NCBI RefSeq assembly: GCF_900109615.1 | Contig: NZ_FOIX01000001.1 | Location: forward strand, 310,001-374,000 | From: Kaistella antarctica | GTDB lineage: Bacteria > Bacteroidota > Bacteroidia > Flavobacteriales > Weeksellaceae | DNA length: 64,000 bases | Reading direction: 5' to 3' | Shown: piece after piece, positions 1 through 8,208 of the stretch | How positions within the stretch are numbered: the stretch's first letter is position 1 | How the letters are laid out: each line of letters begins with the position of its first letter | Notes under the pieces: model-generated | What the model saw: only the letters and a program-made list of their open reading frames with translations | Told to the model about the DNA's origin: nothing | Databases searched by the model: none | Made by a program: the position numbers and the translations under genes

Positions 1-1055
1 CTGATCGTGATTATACCGTAGAATCGTTTGTGGTTTTAGATGGACCAAAGATTTATTACGTTTATCAAAAATCAGAAAAAACTAAATATTGGGAAGAGTC
101 GAAACCTTATGTGACCAAGTTTTTCCAGATAATGAATGCGACTTACGGAAGATATGTTTATCCTTCCTACTCCTTTATTCAAGGTGGTGACGGCGGAATG
201 GAATACGGAATGGGCACTATGATGTTGGGTGAAGCAACAAGTTTAAATGGCTTGGTTGGTTTAATGGTACACGAGGGTGGACATTCTTGGAACCAGCAAA
301 TGATGGCGTACAACGAAAGCGTTCGTCCGTGGATGGATGAGGGTTTTACCAGTTATTATGACGATTACATTATGCATCAATTGTTCCCACCAAAAACGCC
401 CCAAGCGAATCCTTTCACCGTAAGCATCGACCGATACAGAACTTTTGTGAAAAAAGGAATTGAAGAACCAGCTGGTTGGTTAGGCGATCACCACGATAAT
501 GGAACCGCTTATTCGTTCGCAACCTATTATAAAGGCGAACTTTTTCTGGTTCAGTTAGGCTATATCATGGGCGAGCAAAATTTGGCTTTGGTTATGAAAG
601 AATTTTATAACGAATGGAATTTGAAACATCCGACTGATAGAGATTTCATGCATATCGCCCAAAAAATTGCGGGGATGGATTTAAAGTGGTTTCTCCATTA
701 TTGGATCAACACCACCAAAACCATTGATTACGGAATTAAAGACGTGAAATACGAAGAAAATTACACCACCATCATTTTAGAAAATAAAGGAACTGTTCCA
801 ATGCCTGTTGACTTCTCTATTTTAACAACTGACAAAAAAGTAGTTAATTTTCAAATTCCATTAAACATGACGCACACTTGGAAAACGAAAGATATCTATG
901 GAGATTTCAAAACTGAAGCATATTGGCCATGGACGCAAAAGGAATATACCTTAACAATTCCATACAATAAGTCACAGATTTCTGCTTTGGGCATTGATTT
1001 TTCGCAAAGATTAGCCGATGTAAATTTGGAAGATAATCTGGTAGAAGTAAAGTAA
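1..1055 (+). CDS. M1 family zinc metallopeptidase, C-terminal part (gene starts before the window)
   Basis: The reading frame is open from base 3 to the window edge, so the N-terminal part is missing. The visible part holds the gluzincin signature HEGGHSWNQQ (two zinc histidines and the catalytic glutamate, near base 270), followed by WMDEGFTSYY, whose glutamate would be the third zinc ligand. This spacing is that of M1 aminopeptidases. A beta-rich C-terminal segment follows. The end is an ordinary tail without a recognisable type IX secretion C-terminal domain. Family assignment is firm; substrate and location cannot be judged without the N-terminus. Confidence 0.85.
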   Translation, partial: DRDYTVESFVVLDGPKIYYVYQKSEKTKYWEESKPYVTKFFQIMNATYGRYVYPSYSFIQGGDGGMEYGMGTMMLGEATSLNGLVGLMVHEGGHSWNQQMMAYNESVRPWMDEGFTSYYDDYIMHQLFPPKTPQANPFTVSIDRYRTFVKKGIEEPAGWLGDHHDNGTAYSFATYYKGELFLVQLGYIMGEQNLALVMKEFYNEWNLKHPTDRDFMHIAQKIAGMDLKWFLHYWINTTKTIDYGIKDVKYEENYTTIILENKGTVPMPVDFSILTTDKKVVNFQIPLNMTHTWKTKDIYGDFKTEAYWPWTQKEYTLTIPYNKSQISALGIDFSQRLADVNLEDNLVEVK

Positions 1056-1123
1056 TAGGGAAGAGAGTCCGCAGAGTTCAATAACGATAACCGTAGGCAA
1101 AACCGACGGCAAAATAAAATTAA

Positions 1124-1885
1124 ATGAGTTCCATCGTCATCAATATAGGAAACACCAATATCAGATTCGGATTGTTTGAAAATGACAATTGCGATATCTC
1201 GTGGATTCTAAATACCAAACCCTACCGAACCAGCGACGAGATGCAGATGCAGTTTATGATGATGTATCAAACCCATCGAATTGACGCTGAGAAAATTGAA
1301 AAAATCATCATCGGGTCGGTCGTGCCGCAATTAACTTACGACGTTTCCCGCGCTATTCAGAAAATTCATAATAAGAAACCCATTATTGTTGACCGAAACA
1401 CTCCCTCTGGAGTGGAGCCAAAATCGAAACAGATGGGAACTGATATTTATGCTAATTTGGTAGCCGCACATCATCTTTATCCAGCTGATAAAAAGAAACT
1501 TGTTTTCGATTTCGGCACGGCATTAACCGCAAGCTGTATTAATGAAAGTGGTGAAACCCTCGGCGTCATCATCGCACCTGGAATTATTACGGCCCTTAAT
1601 TCTTTGATTCACGACACCGCACAACTACCGGAAATTGAATTAATAAAACCAAAGTCTGTTTTGGGTTTAGATACGGTTTCCTGCATGCAAAGTGGAATGG
1701 TATACGGTTACTTGGGAATGGTTGAAGGATTCGTAGACCGCATCAACGAAGAAGTTAAAGCTGACTGTTTCGTAATTGCCACCGGTGGCGTTTCGCATGT
1801 TTACAAACCTTTGACCGAGAAAATTCACATTGCAGACCGACTGCATACTTTGAAAGGATTGTATTATTTAGGTAAAGATTTATGA
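1124..1885 (+). CDS. coaX: Type III pantothenate kinase
   Basis: First step of coenzyme A synthesis, phosphorylating pantothenate with ATP. The 253 residues fit the family. The N-terminal phosphate loop INIGNTNIRFG (residues 6-16), GTDIYANLVAA (from 105), DFGTALT (129-135) and the following GVIIAPGI are the hallmarks of CoaX, an ASKHA-fold enzyme unrelated to CoaA. The ATG at 1124 begins directly before the phosphate loop, as expected. The gene lies 68 bp downstream of the M1 peptidase on the same strand; no consensus promoter is visible in that gap, so cotranscription is possible. Confidence 0.93.
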   Translation: MSSIVINIGNTNIRFGLFENDNCDISWILNTKPYRTSDEMQMQFMMMYQTHRIDAEKIEKIIIGSVVPQLTYDVSRAIQKIHNKKPIIVDRNTPSGVEPKSKQMGTDIYANLVAAHHLYPADKKKLVFDFGTALTASCINESGETLGVIIAPGIITALNSLIHDTAQLPEIELIKPKSVLGLDTVSCMQSGMVYGYLGMVEGFVDRINEEVKADCFVIATGGVSHVYKPLTEKIHIADRLHTLKGLYYLGKDL

Positions 1886-1925
1886 TTAGTTGATAGTTGA
1901 AGAAATTTAATTCAAAGAGGAGTCG

Positions 1926-2357
1926 CTATCTTTTATTCTTAAAAAACTCTTTCACAATTACAGAACATTCATGTTCCATCACACCCAGAATAATTTCGGT
2001 CTTCGGATGAAGCGTTAAGTGCTTGTTGATAAAACCGCGTTGTTCATCTCGCGCTCCAATTACCACTTTCGAAATCTGTGACCAGTTTAGCGCACCTGAA
2101 CACATCACACACGGCTCCAGCGTGACATACATGGTACAGTTTTGCAGATATTTTCCGCCAAGATAATTAGCTGCTGAAGTGATTGCCTGCATCTCTGCGT
2201 GTGCAGTCACATCATTTAAAGTTTCGGTCAGATTATGTGCTTTCGCCAGAATACGATCGTTTGAAACAATGATGCATCCAATCGGTACCTCCTCTTTTTC
2301 TAAAGCAGATTGGGCTTCTTGCAGCGCCATTTTCATGTAATATTTGTCGGTAAACAT
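1926..2357 (-). CDS. tadA: tRNA adenosine(34) deaminase TadA
   Basis: Deaminates the wobble adenosine of tRNA-Arg(ACG) to inosine. The 143-residue protein starting at 2357 has the zinc-deaminase signature HAE (His53, Glu55) and PCVMC (Cys83, Cys86), almost the same spacing as E. coli TadA. The frame is open further upstream to 2516, but that extension runs into the end of the neighbouring gene and contains no family sequence, so the ATG at 2357 (MFTDKYYMKMALQEA) is chosen. It lies 58 bp downstream of the next minus-strand gene and may be cotranscribed with it. Confidence 0.92.
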   Translation of the reverse strand: MFTDKYYMKMALQEAQSALEKEEVPIGCIIVSNDRILAKAHNLTETLNDVTAHAEMQAITSAANYLGGKYLQNCTMYVTLEPCVMCSGALNWSQISKVVIGARDEQRGFINKHLTLHPKTEIILGVMEHECSVIVKEFFKNKR

Positions 2358-2415
2358 GTTGAAGTTAGATTTTTGATGTTGGGTGTTGGGTGTTGGAAAG
2401 AAGATTTTTATATTT

Positions 2416-3039
2416 CTATTTAAAATCCATGGCGACAGGAAGTCTGAATTGATAACGGATTGGTGTTCCATTAATAAATGCAGGCGAAAACTTTTCGGGA
2501 AGAAGATAAAAAGCAATTTCTGCCTGTTTATTAAAAGAAAAATTATCGCCTTCTGCTTTCACGGAACTTACAGAACCGTCTTTTTCAACGACGAAGAGCA
2601 AATCTGCTTTCATCATTTTGTGATCAGTTAAAACAGCATCTGTATAAAATAAATCAATAATTTGCTGCCGCATTAAATTGAAACCACCTGGATAATTTGC
2701 GTTACTGCTCAATTGAGATTTTATTGGATTTTGGTTTGAAGTCAAAGTTTGATTTTGTAGTCTGCTGAGATCTTCCCGTATTTTCACGGTCACCAACGCA
2801 TTGACCATCGCATTATTTTGAATACTATCGAGCTTCAACATAAATTCTTGGAAATCATTTTGAACGGCGATCTTATTCGCATTGTTTGCTTCTCTATCAA
2901 ATCTCTTTTTGAATTCACGGTTCAGCATTGTTCGTTGATAGTCATAATAGTTTTTCACCATTTTAAACTCTTCAGTCTGCTGTGCGAAAGAAATAGTGAA
3001 AAGGAATAAAGAGAAGATGCTGAATAATTTTTTGAACAC
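2416..3039 (-). CDS. Secreted protein with TonB C-terminal-like domain
   Basis: The 207-residue product begins with a clear signal peptide (MFKKLFSIFSLFLFTISFA, cleavage near residue 19). The middle is charged and probably helical. The last 60 residues (FVVEKDGSVSSVKA ... FSPAFINGTPIRYQFRLPV) resemble the TonB C-terminal domain, with the typical NGxPIRYxFxLPV ending. Full TonB proteins carry an N-terminal membrane anchor and a proline-rich linker, both absent here, so this is a periplasmic TonB-C-like protein rather than a working energy transducer. The exact role is unknown. Confidence 0.7.
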   Translation of the reverse strand: MFKKLFSIFSLFLFTISFAQQTEEFKMVKNYYDYQRTMLNREFKKRFDREANNANKIAVQNDFQEFMLKLDSIQNNAMVNALVTVKIREDLSRLQNQTLTSNQNPIKSQLSSNANYPGGFNLMRQQIIDLFYTDAVLTDHKMMKADLLFVVEKDGSVSSVKAEGDNFSFNKQAEIAFYLLPEKFSPAFINGTPIRYQFRLPVAMDFK

Positions 3040-3145
3040 AGAAATAGGTTTTTATTAAAGTAAAACTAATTAAAAAAATTGACAATGTTGAACGCGTACT
3101 ATTATATACGATTGAAGTTAAGATACAGATTTTGTTAAAATACCA

Positions 3146-3243
3146 AATCTGCAGCCCGGCTTGAGTGAAGCTCATTTTTTTTGCGGTGGCAATAGGAAGG
3201 GAAAAAAATAGCGGGAACGGAAGACGGATGAAGCTGCCCAAAT
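3146..3243 (+). repeat. Intergenic repeat, copy A
   Basis: This non-coding block reads CTGCAGCCCGGCTTGAGTG near its left end and AGCGGGAACGGAAGACGGA near its right end, around a T-run/variable core/A-run that can fold into a hairpin. The arms match copy B (31606-31696) nearly base for base, while the cores differ. It lies downstream of the rplY terminator, antisense to rplY. Confidence 0.7.
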
Positions 3244-3264
3244 AATACCGCCAAGAAAGGTGTA

Positions 3265-3296
3265 TAAAAAAATCCCGCTCATTGCTGGGCGGGACT
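3265..3296 (-). terminator. Rho-independent terminator of rplY
   Basis: On the minus strand a TCCCGC/GCGGGA stem (3289-3294 and 3273-3278) is followed by a run of eight T (3272 down to 3265). It lies just past the rplY stop codon. Confidence 0.75.
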
Positions 3297-3316
3297 TTAT
3301 TAATATAAAGTGTAGA

Positions 3317-3949
3317 TTATTCTGCACTTGCTTCTTCAGCTGCTGGAGCTTCTCCTTCCACTGCAGTTTCTTCGTCTTCATCATCACCTGCACCACCTTT
3401 GGCTGCAGTTCTAGACATTTTAACAGCAACTACTACTGCATTGTCTGGATGCATAAAGATGAAACCTTCAGCTTTCACATCGCCAACATAAAGTTTGCTG
3501 CCAATCTTAAGTGGAGTAACATCTACCACGATTTCGTCTGGCAAGTTTGCTGGGATTGCTTTTACTTTCAGTTTTCTGAATGATTGTCTCATAGAACCAC
3601 CGGCAACAACACCTTTTGCACGACCTGTAAGTCTTACTGGAACTTCCATAACTACTGGTTTATCATCTGACATCTGATAGAAATCAGCATGTAAAATTTT
3701 ATCAGTTAATGGGTGAAACTGGATGTCTTGAAGAATACAAGAAATAGTTTTTCCGTCAACTTCAATAGATACCGTGTGTGCTTCAGGAGTGTAAACTAAA
3801 CCTTTGAAAGATCTTTCTTCTGCAGAAAAATTTAGGGTTTCTTCACCTCCGTAAACAACACAAGGAACTAATTCAGCATCACGTAAGGCTTTAGTAGACT
3901 TTTTGCCCACGCTTTCTCTTTTTGTACCTTGAATTGTAATTGATTTCAT
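3317..3949 (-). CDS. rplY: 50S ribosomal protein L25 (Ctc/TL5 form)
   Basis: 5S rRNA-binding ribosomal protein of the long bacterial form. The 210 residues show the L25 N-terminal domain ([35 protein letters not shown]) and the TL5-type beta C-terminal domain ([14 protein letters not shown] ... [12 protein letters not shown]). An acidic, alanine-rich tail of about 30 residues (GAGDDEDEE ... EEASAE) ends the protein, as in many Bacteroidota. It is downstream of prs on the same strand, and a minus-strand TATCTTTG (3978-3985) could give it its own promoter. Confidence 0.93.
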   Translation of the reverse strand: MKSITIQGTKRESVGKKSTKALRDAELVPCVVYGGEETLNFSAEERSFKGLVYTPEAHTVSIEVDGKTISCILQDIQFHPLTDKILHADFYQMSDDKPVVMEVPVRLTGRAKGVVAGGSMRQSFRKLKVKAIPANLPDEIVVDVTPLKIGSKLYVGDVKAEGFIFMHPDNAVVVAVKMSRTAAKGGAGDDEDEETAVEGEAPAAEEASAE

Positions 3950-3977
3950 TATAATATATTAAAAAATTTTAAGTGTG

Positions 3978-3985
3978 CAAAGATA
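3978..3985 (-). promoter_or_regulatory. Candidate -7 element for rplY
   Basis: The minus strand reads TATCTTTG, a perfect TAnnTTTG element, 29 bases before the rplY ATG and past the end of prs. No TTG lies 17-23 bases upstream, so this is only a half match. Confidence 0.4.
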
Positions 3986-3996
3986 TCATTTTATTT

Positions 3997-4935
3997 TTAA
4001 ATAATAAATTTATCGCTAATTGATTTGTTCTCGTGAACCATCTTCATCACATCCGCAAAAAGTTGGGCACAAGACAATACTTTAATCTTCGAGCATAATT
4101 CTGTTTTTACAGGAATGGTATCGGTTACGATTACTTCTGACAATTTTGATTTCTCAATATTTTCATAGGCCTTTCCTGAGAGAACTCCGTGGGTGGCCAT
4201 TGCCCGAACGCTTTTCGCACCGTTTGCCATCACGATATCAGCAGCTTTGCAAAGTGTTCCTGCGGTATCAATCATGTCGTCAATAAGAATTACATTTCTT
4301 CCTTCAACATGTCCAATCAAAAACATTTCTTCAATGACGTTAGCCTTTTTTCTTTCTTTGTAGGCAATAACCACATCAGCTCCAAGATGACTCGCGTAAT
4401 TTTTCGCTCTTTTTGCGCCACCCATATCTGGTGACGCAATGGTGAGATCGCTCAAATTTAATTTTTGGATGTAGTCGATGAAAATGGTGGAAGCGTAAAG
4501 ATGATCTACAGGAATTTCAAAGAATCCTTGAATTTGATCTGCATGCAAATCCATGGTCATAATTCGTGTTGCTCCGGCTGCAGTCAAAAGATTGGCGACC
4601 AACTTCGCTCCAATTGGCGCTCTGGGCTGATCTTTTCGGTCTTGTCTGGCCAACCCATAATAAGGAAGAACAACCGTGACGCTTTTTGCAGATGCTCTTT
4701 TCGCAGCATCAATCATGAGCAATAACTCAAGAAGATTGTCTGCTGGTGGAAAAGTAGATCCAATCAAAAAAACCCGCCCACCACGGACGGATTGCTCCAA
4801 AATGGGTTCAAACTCACCATCACTAAACTCTTGGAAAATAATTTTCCCCATTTCTTGCCCATAAAATCGGGCAATTTTTTCCGCCAAAACTTTACTTGTT
4901 CGGGTAGAGAATAAATAACTCGCCTGCTCAGCCAT
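3997..4935 (-). CDS. prs: Ribose-phosphate pyrophosphokinase
   Basis: Makes PRPP from ribose 5-phosphate and ATP for nucleotide, histidine and NAD synthesis. The 312 residues match the class I family length. Visible motifs are the FSDGE segment, YYGLARQDRKDQPRAPIGAKLVANLL (ATP/ribose-5-phosphate and flexible-loop region), the metal-binding MDLHADQIQGFF and the PRPP-binding loop VILIDDMIDTAGTL. It is followed by rplY 47 bp downstream, a pairing common in Bacteroidota. Confidence 0.95.
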   Translation of the reverse strand: MAEQASYLFSTRTSKVLAEKIARFYGQEMGKIIFQEFSDGEFEPILEQSVRGGRVFLIGSTFPPADNLLELLLMIDAAKRASAKSVTVVLPYYGLARQDRKDQPRAPIGAKLVANLLTAAGATRIMTMDLHADQIQGFFEIPVDHLYASTIFIDYIQKLNLSDLTIASPDMGGAKRAKNYASHLGADVVIAYKERKKANVIEEMFLIGHVEGRNVILIDDMIDTAGTLCKAADIVMANGAKSVRAMATHGVLSGKAYENIEKSKLSEVIVTDTIPVKTELCSKIKVLSCAQLFADVMKMVHENKSISDKFII

Positions 4936-4956
4936 TTTTACTTTTTTTTAGATGTG

Positions 4957-4964
4957 CAAATTTA
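4957..4964 (-). promoter_or_regulatory. Candidate -7 element for prs
   Basis: The minus strand reads TAAATTTG (TAnnTTTG consensus), 21 bases before the prs start. The nearest upstream TTG is 26 bases away, longer than usual. Confidence 0.4.
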
Positions 4965-5001
4965 AAAAAATAAAACCACTCGACGGAATTCAAGTGGTTT
5001 T
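4963..5001 (-). terminator. Terminator after the FadL-lipase operon
   Basis: The arms AAAACCACT (minus strand, from 5001) and AGTGGTTTT pair across an 11-13 base loop and are followed on the minus strand by a T-rich run. It lies downstream of the lipase stop at 5026 and overlaps the prs promoter area. Confidence 0.7.
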
Positions 5002-5025
5002 ATAATTATAAATTTTAAATAAGGA

Positions 5026-6567
5026 TTATGGGAAAGTTACTCCTTGATACTTATTCACGTTTACCATTGGTAAAGTTGATTTGTATTTCTGATTGATCAC
5101 TCTCAAAAACTCGTTAGCGATTAAAGCGTAACCTCTACCTGTAAGGTGAACACCATCTAAAGAGAATGTTCCGCCTGTTACAAAACTTGCCGTGTATTTT
5201 ACCCCATCAAACTGAATTCCAGATATTGATGAAAGTTCCATCATTTTAGCATTCGCATCTACAAATGCCAAACCTTTTGCTGTAGCAATAGATTTAATTG
5301 AAGCGTTGTACGCTGCAGTTGCTGTTAAAACTTTTGCTGTTTCAGTTTCTGTCAATACATATTGGTTAGCCATCGGATAAGAAATACCATTTACGTTGAT
5401 GCTTGCTGGCGCACCTGCAACAGTAGCTCCAATTGCAGAGCTCGCTGTTAAAAGAACAAGATCTTTCGAAGTAGCTTGTCTTGCACGACCGTAAATCTGA
5501 CCGAAAGCTGCAGCTGTTGGCGCTCCTAAAGAAGGCGTTAAAGCAGCAGTAAGTTGTGCAGAAAGATTTGGTAAATCATTATCTACAATTAATAATGGAT
5601 TTGCTGCTGTAGCAGATAATAGATTTAGTCTACTCCCAGCTCCAAAAGCAGTAAGCGCTTGTTTCAATGGTCCATATAAACTTGTATTTAACGCAGTAAT
5701 ATTAGATCCTAATAACGCTGGTGTTAATGGATTATAAGGTACTCTTGTAAAGAAAGGGATTGAAGTTACATTTGGAATATTAGCAATCACTCCTTTCGCA
5801 CCTCCTGAAGTTAAAGCAGTTACATAACCGTTAATTACTTGAGTAACAACCGCTGGATCTGTAATATCATTTGAACCATAAGTTGTAGGATTATTGCCCG
5901 TACCCGTTTGATCAATTCCTGATCCTCCACTTGTGGCATAAGAAAGAACATCGTTATTCCCAATCCAAAGAGAGAAAAAAGTAGGTGCCTGAGCCATTGC
6001 ATCACCAATTATAGAAGCATTTGGTCCTGTTGCGAATCTTACAAAGTAAGGATTTGCCGCACCAATTGCTAAACCTGCAGGGTTACCGTATCCAGGAGCT
6101 CCTAAGTGGAAAGATTTCGCACCGGGAACACCCATATTGTTAAACATTTTTCCCGGACCACCGATGATATCGATATCTGCAGCAGGAGCGCTTGGCGTTG
6201 GAGATAAAGAACCATTCACCACTTTAAGGGTCAATTTTCCGTAGAAATCTTTCATACCAGAAGCAGCAAATAGACTTGTAAATCCACCAACATTATTTGG
6301 CATCATTGGTTGTGTAAATACACCACCGCCGGCAAGCTGCATTTGTTGAGCCATCATCGAAGGGAAAGATTCCATCTGCCCATCGCTATACAAAGCGCCA
6401 TCTCTATAACCTGAACTTAAGGAGTTTCCAACAGAAACAAATTTTGTAAAATTCGCCTCTCCGTTCGTTACCTGAATATTGGTTACATCTGTTTCAAAAT
6501 CTGTATCACAACTTATTGTAAAAAATAATGCTGAAACAGCTATTGTTGAAATTAATATTTTTTTCAT
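5026..6567 (-). CDS. SGNH/GDSL-type lipase or esterase, lipoprotein
   Basis: The 513-residue product has a lipoprotein signal (lipobox FTISC, Cys20), so it is probably membrane-anchored. SGNH blocks are recognisable: block I FVSVGNSLSSGYRDG (nucleophile Ser in GNSLS rather than GDSL), block III LWIGNNDVLSY (GxND) and block V SLDGVHLTGRGYALIANEF (catalytic Asp and His in DGVHLT). The middle is rich in Ala, Ser and Thr. It lies 14 bp downstream of a FadL-family porin, which suggests ester hydrolysis coupled to uptake of the fatty acid released (inferred). Confidence 0.82.
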   Translation of the reverse strand: MKKILISTIAVSALFFTISCDTDFETDVTNIQVTNGEANFTKFVSVGNSLSSGYRDGALYSDGQMESFPSMMAQQMQLAGGGVFTQPMMPNNVGGFTSLFAASGMKDFYGKLTLKVVNGSLSPTPSAPAADIDIIGGPGKMFNNMGVPGAKSFHLGAPGYGNPAGLAIGAANPYFVRFATGPNASIIGDAMAQAPTFFSLWIGNNDVLSYATSGGSGIDQTGTGNNPTTYGSNDITDPAVVTQVINGYVTALTSGGAKGVIANIPNVTSIPFFTRVPYNPLTPALLGSNITALNTSLYGPLKQALTAFGAGSRLNLLSATAANPLLIVDNDLPNLSAQLTAALTPSLGAPTAAAFGQIYGRARQATSKDLVLLTASSAIGATVAGAPASINVNGISYPMANQYVLTETETAKVLTATAAYNASIKSIATAKGLAFVDANAKMMELSSISGIQFDGVKYTASFVTGGTFSLDGVHLTGRGYALIANEFLRVINQKYKSTLPMVNVNKYQGVTFP

Positions 6568-6581
6568 AATTAAATTAAGTC

Positions 6582-7820
6582 TTAAAATGCGTTATATGAT
6601 AAACCTAAACCAAAGTAATATGCTTTAGCTTTCGCCTGTCCGTAGAAATTATTGTATGCATTGCTCACCAATCTGCTTTTTGGAAATGCAATCCCACCAG
6701 CGATATCAACTCCAAATCCTTTCATAACATTGATTCCTACCCCTGCTGTAAATACGTTCGTATCAAAAGATGGCGTTTCTGCCTGGAAGTCTGTATCAGC
6801 ATAAGGTGATTGATCATAGTAATATCCGGCACGTGCTGCAAACATATCATTAATTTGGTATTGAGTTCCAACTCTCCATGTCTGGGTGCTTTTGAAGTTT
6901 TTCGGACTAACCAAGATCGTTGGATCATTTGGTTGGTTACCAATCGGTGCATTTGCAAAATCCAATGAAAGCTGATTATACTGATCCCAACCAGTGTAGT
7001 TGAAATCTCCTGAAACATACCATTTTGGAGTTATCTTGTACGTTACACCGATGGTATATTCGTCTACCAAAGGCAGTGTTGCTTTAAATGAATCTTTTCC
7101 AGAAGCATCAAGACCCAAACTAGGATATAATGCCGGAGAAATATCGAAACTTACGGTTCCGTTTTCAGCTTCCATATCAATAGGAGATCGGTAAGCGATA
7201 CTCACGTCTAACTTATCAGTTGGCTGAAAATAAAACCCTAAACCAAATCCGCTTCCGCTGGCTTTATCATCTTTTAGGTTTAGCGTTCCGCCTAATTGCG
7301 TCACCGCCTTATCCCAATTTACAAGTCCCTTTGCATAAATATAGCTACCACCCACAGAAGCCCATGGAGCTAATTTAAATGAAACCATCGGTTGAAAATA
7401 AAATGCTTTTAATTCCAAACGCTGAACTATTTCCCGACCTGCCCAATCTGATGGCCATTCGATAGTACTTCCGAAAGGCGTTGAAAAACTGAAACCGACA
7501 GAAACGTTATCCAAAACTTTGTATGCAATTGCTGCATAAATTGGAGTTCCAATCGGGTTATTGGTATCGAAAGATTCGAGAGTAGAAAGATTTTGATAAG
7601 TTACACTTGATTTTGCGCCAAATCCACCAGCTGCGATACTCAGTTTAGCTGGGATGAAAGACATTCCCGCTGGATTAAAAAAGGTAACACTCGCATCCTC
7701 TGCGTGAGCACTAGTGTGCGCCATTGCCAATTGCTTGACACCTTGCAGAGAAACTCTAAAGCCTCCAGCCTGCGCAAGAACACCAGCTAACAATACTGTT
7801 GTTAAAACTATTTTTTTCAT
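6582..7820 (-). CDS. OmpP1/FadL-family outer membrane transporter
   Basis: The 412-residue beta-barrel protein starts with a signal peptide (MKKIVLTTVLLAGVLAQA). The mature N-terminus GGFRVSLQGVKQLAMAHTSAHAEDASVTFFNPAGMSFI is the FadL hatch region with its NPAG motif. Amphipathic strands continue to a C-terminal aromatic strand ending YNAF. FadL proteins carry long-chain fatty acids or other hydrophobic molecules. It forms an operon with the SGNH lipase downstream. A TATATTTG (-7 type, minus strand, 7840-7847) lies just upstream of the ATG. Confidence 0.88.
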   Translation of the reverse strand: MKKIVLTTVLLAGVLAQAGGFRVSLQGVKQLAMAHTSAHAEDASVTFFNPAGMSFIPAKLSIAAGGFGAKSSVTYQNLSTLESFDTNNPIGTPIYAAIAYKVLDNVSVGFSFSTPFGSTIEWPSDWAGREIVQRLELKAFYFQPMVSFKLAPWASVGGSYIYAKGLVNWDKAVTQLGGTLNLKDDKASGSGFGLGFYFQPTDKLDVSIAYRSPIDMEAENGTVSFDISPALYPSLGLDASGKDSFKATLPLVDEYTIGVTYKITPKWYVSGDFNYTGWDQYNQLSLDFANAPIGNQPNDPTILVSPKNFKSTQTWRVGTQYQINDMFAARAGYYYDQSPYADTDFQAETPSFDTNVFTAGVGINVMKGFGVDIAGGIAFPKSRLVSNAYNNFYGQAKAKAYYFGLGLSYNAF

Positions 7821-7839
7821 AAAATCATTATTAATGTGC

Positions 7840-7847
7840 CAAATATA
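7840..7847 (-). promoter_or_regulatory. Candidate -7 element for the FadL-lipase operon
   Basis: The minus strand reads TATATTTG 19 bases before the start codon. A TTG lies upstream at a 15-base spacing, shorter than the usual 17-23. Confidence 0.45.
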
Positions 7848-8152
7848 AAATTATTTTTTAAACAAATGTTAATTATTCTTAAATCATTTTAAACAAATGC
7901 TATTTAATGCTTAATGTTTAATTTAAAAGTAAGGGTTGATATTAAAAGATTTCAATGTTAATAAGCCTTTCTTCACTCACATTCCATAATTTCCCACCTT
8001 TGTTTAAATTAAATGAAATCAATAAAGCCGTAGAGGTGCTTCTTATTTTAATTATATGATTTACATAATAACTAATACATTAATGAATAATTCACAAGAT
8101 AACGGCTTAGTTTTGTGTAATTAAAAAATCAATACTGTTAAATTCGCGCTCA

Positions 8153-8185
8153 TTGAAATATACAGAAAAATTTATACTAAATTTG
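8153..8185 (+). promoter_or_regulatory. Promoter of the ricT-gldH-pbp1A operon
   Basis: TTG (8153-8155), a 22-base spacer and TAAATTTG (8178-8185) match the Bacteroidota promoter TTG-N17-23-TAnnTTTG. The start codon is 23 bases further on. Confidence 0.65.
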
Positions 8186-8208
8186 CAACATATAATTAAA
8201 ATATAAAT

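Larger units (their letters stand above)
7821..8208. other. 388-bp divergent intergenic region (FadL / RicT)
   Basis: Very AT-rich, with no ORF or RNA gene that I recognise. It holds the fadL -7 element (7840-7847), a direct repeat of AAACAAATG at 7860-7868 and 7891-7899 (31-base period), an isolated TAGTTTTG (8108-8115), and the ricT promoter (8153-8185). Confidence 0.7.

Noticed and set aside
2358-2516. N-terminal extension of tadA
   Set aside because: It overlaps the end of the neighbouring gene and lacks deaminase sequence; the ATG at 2357 fits the family.
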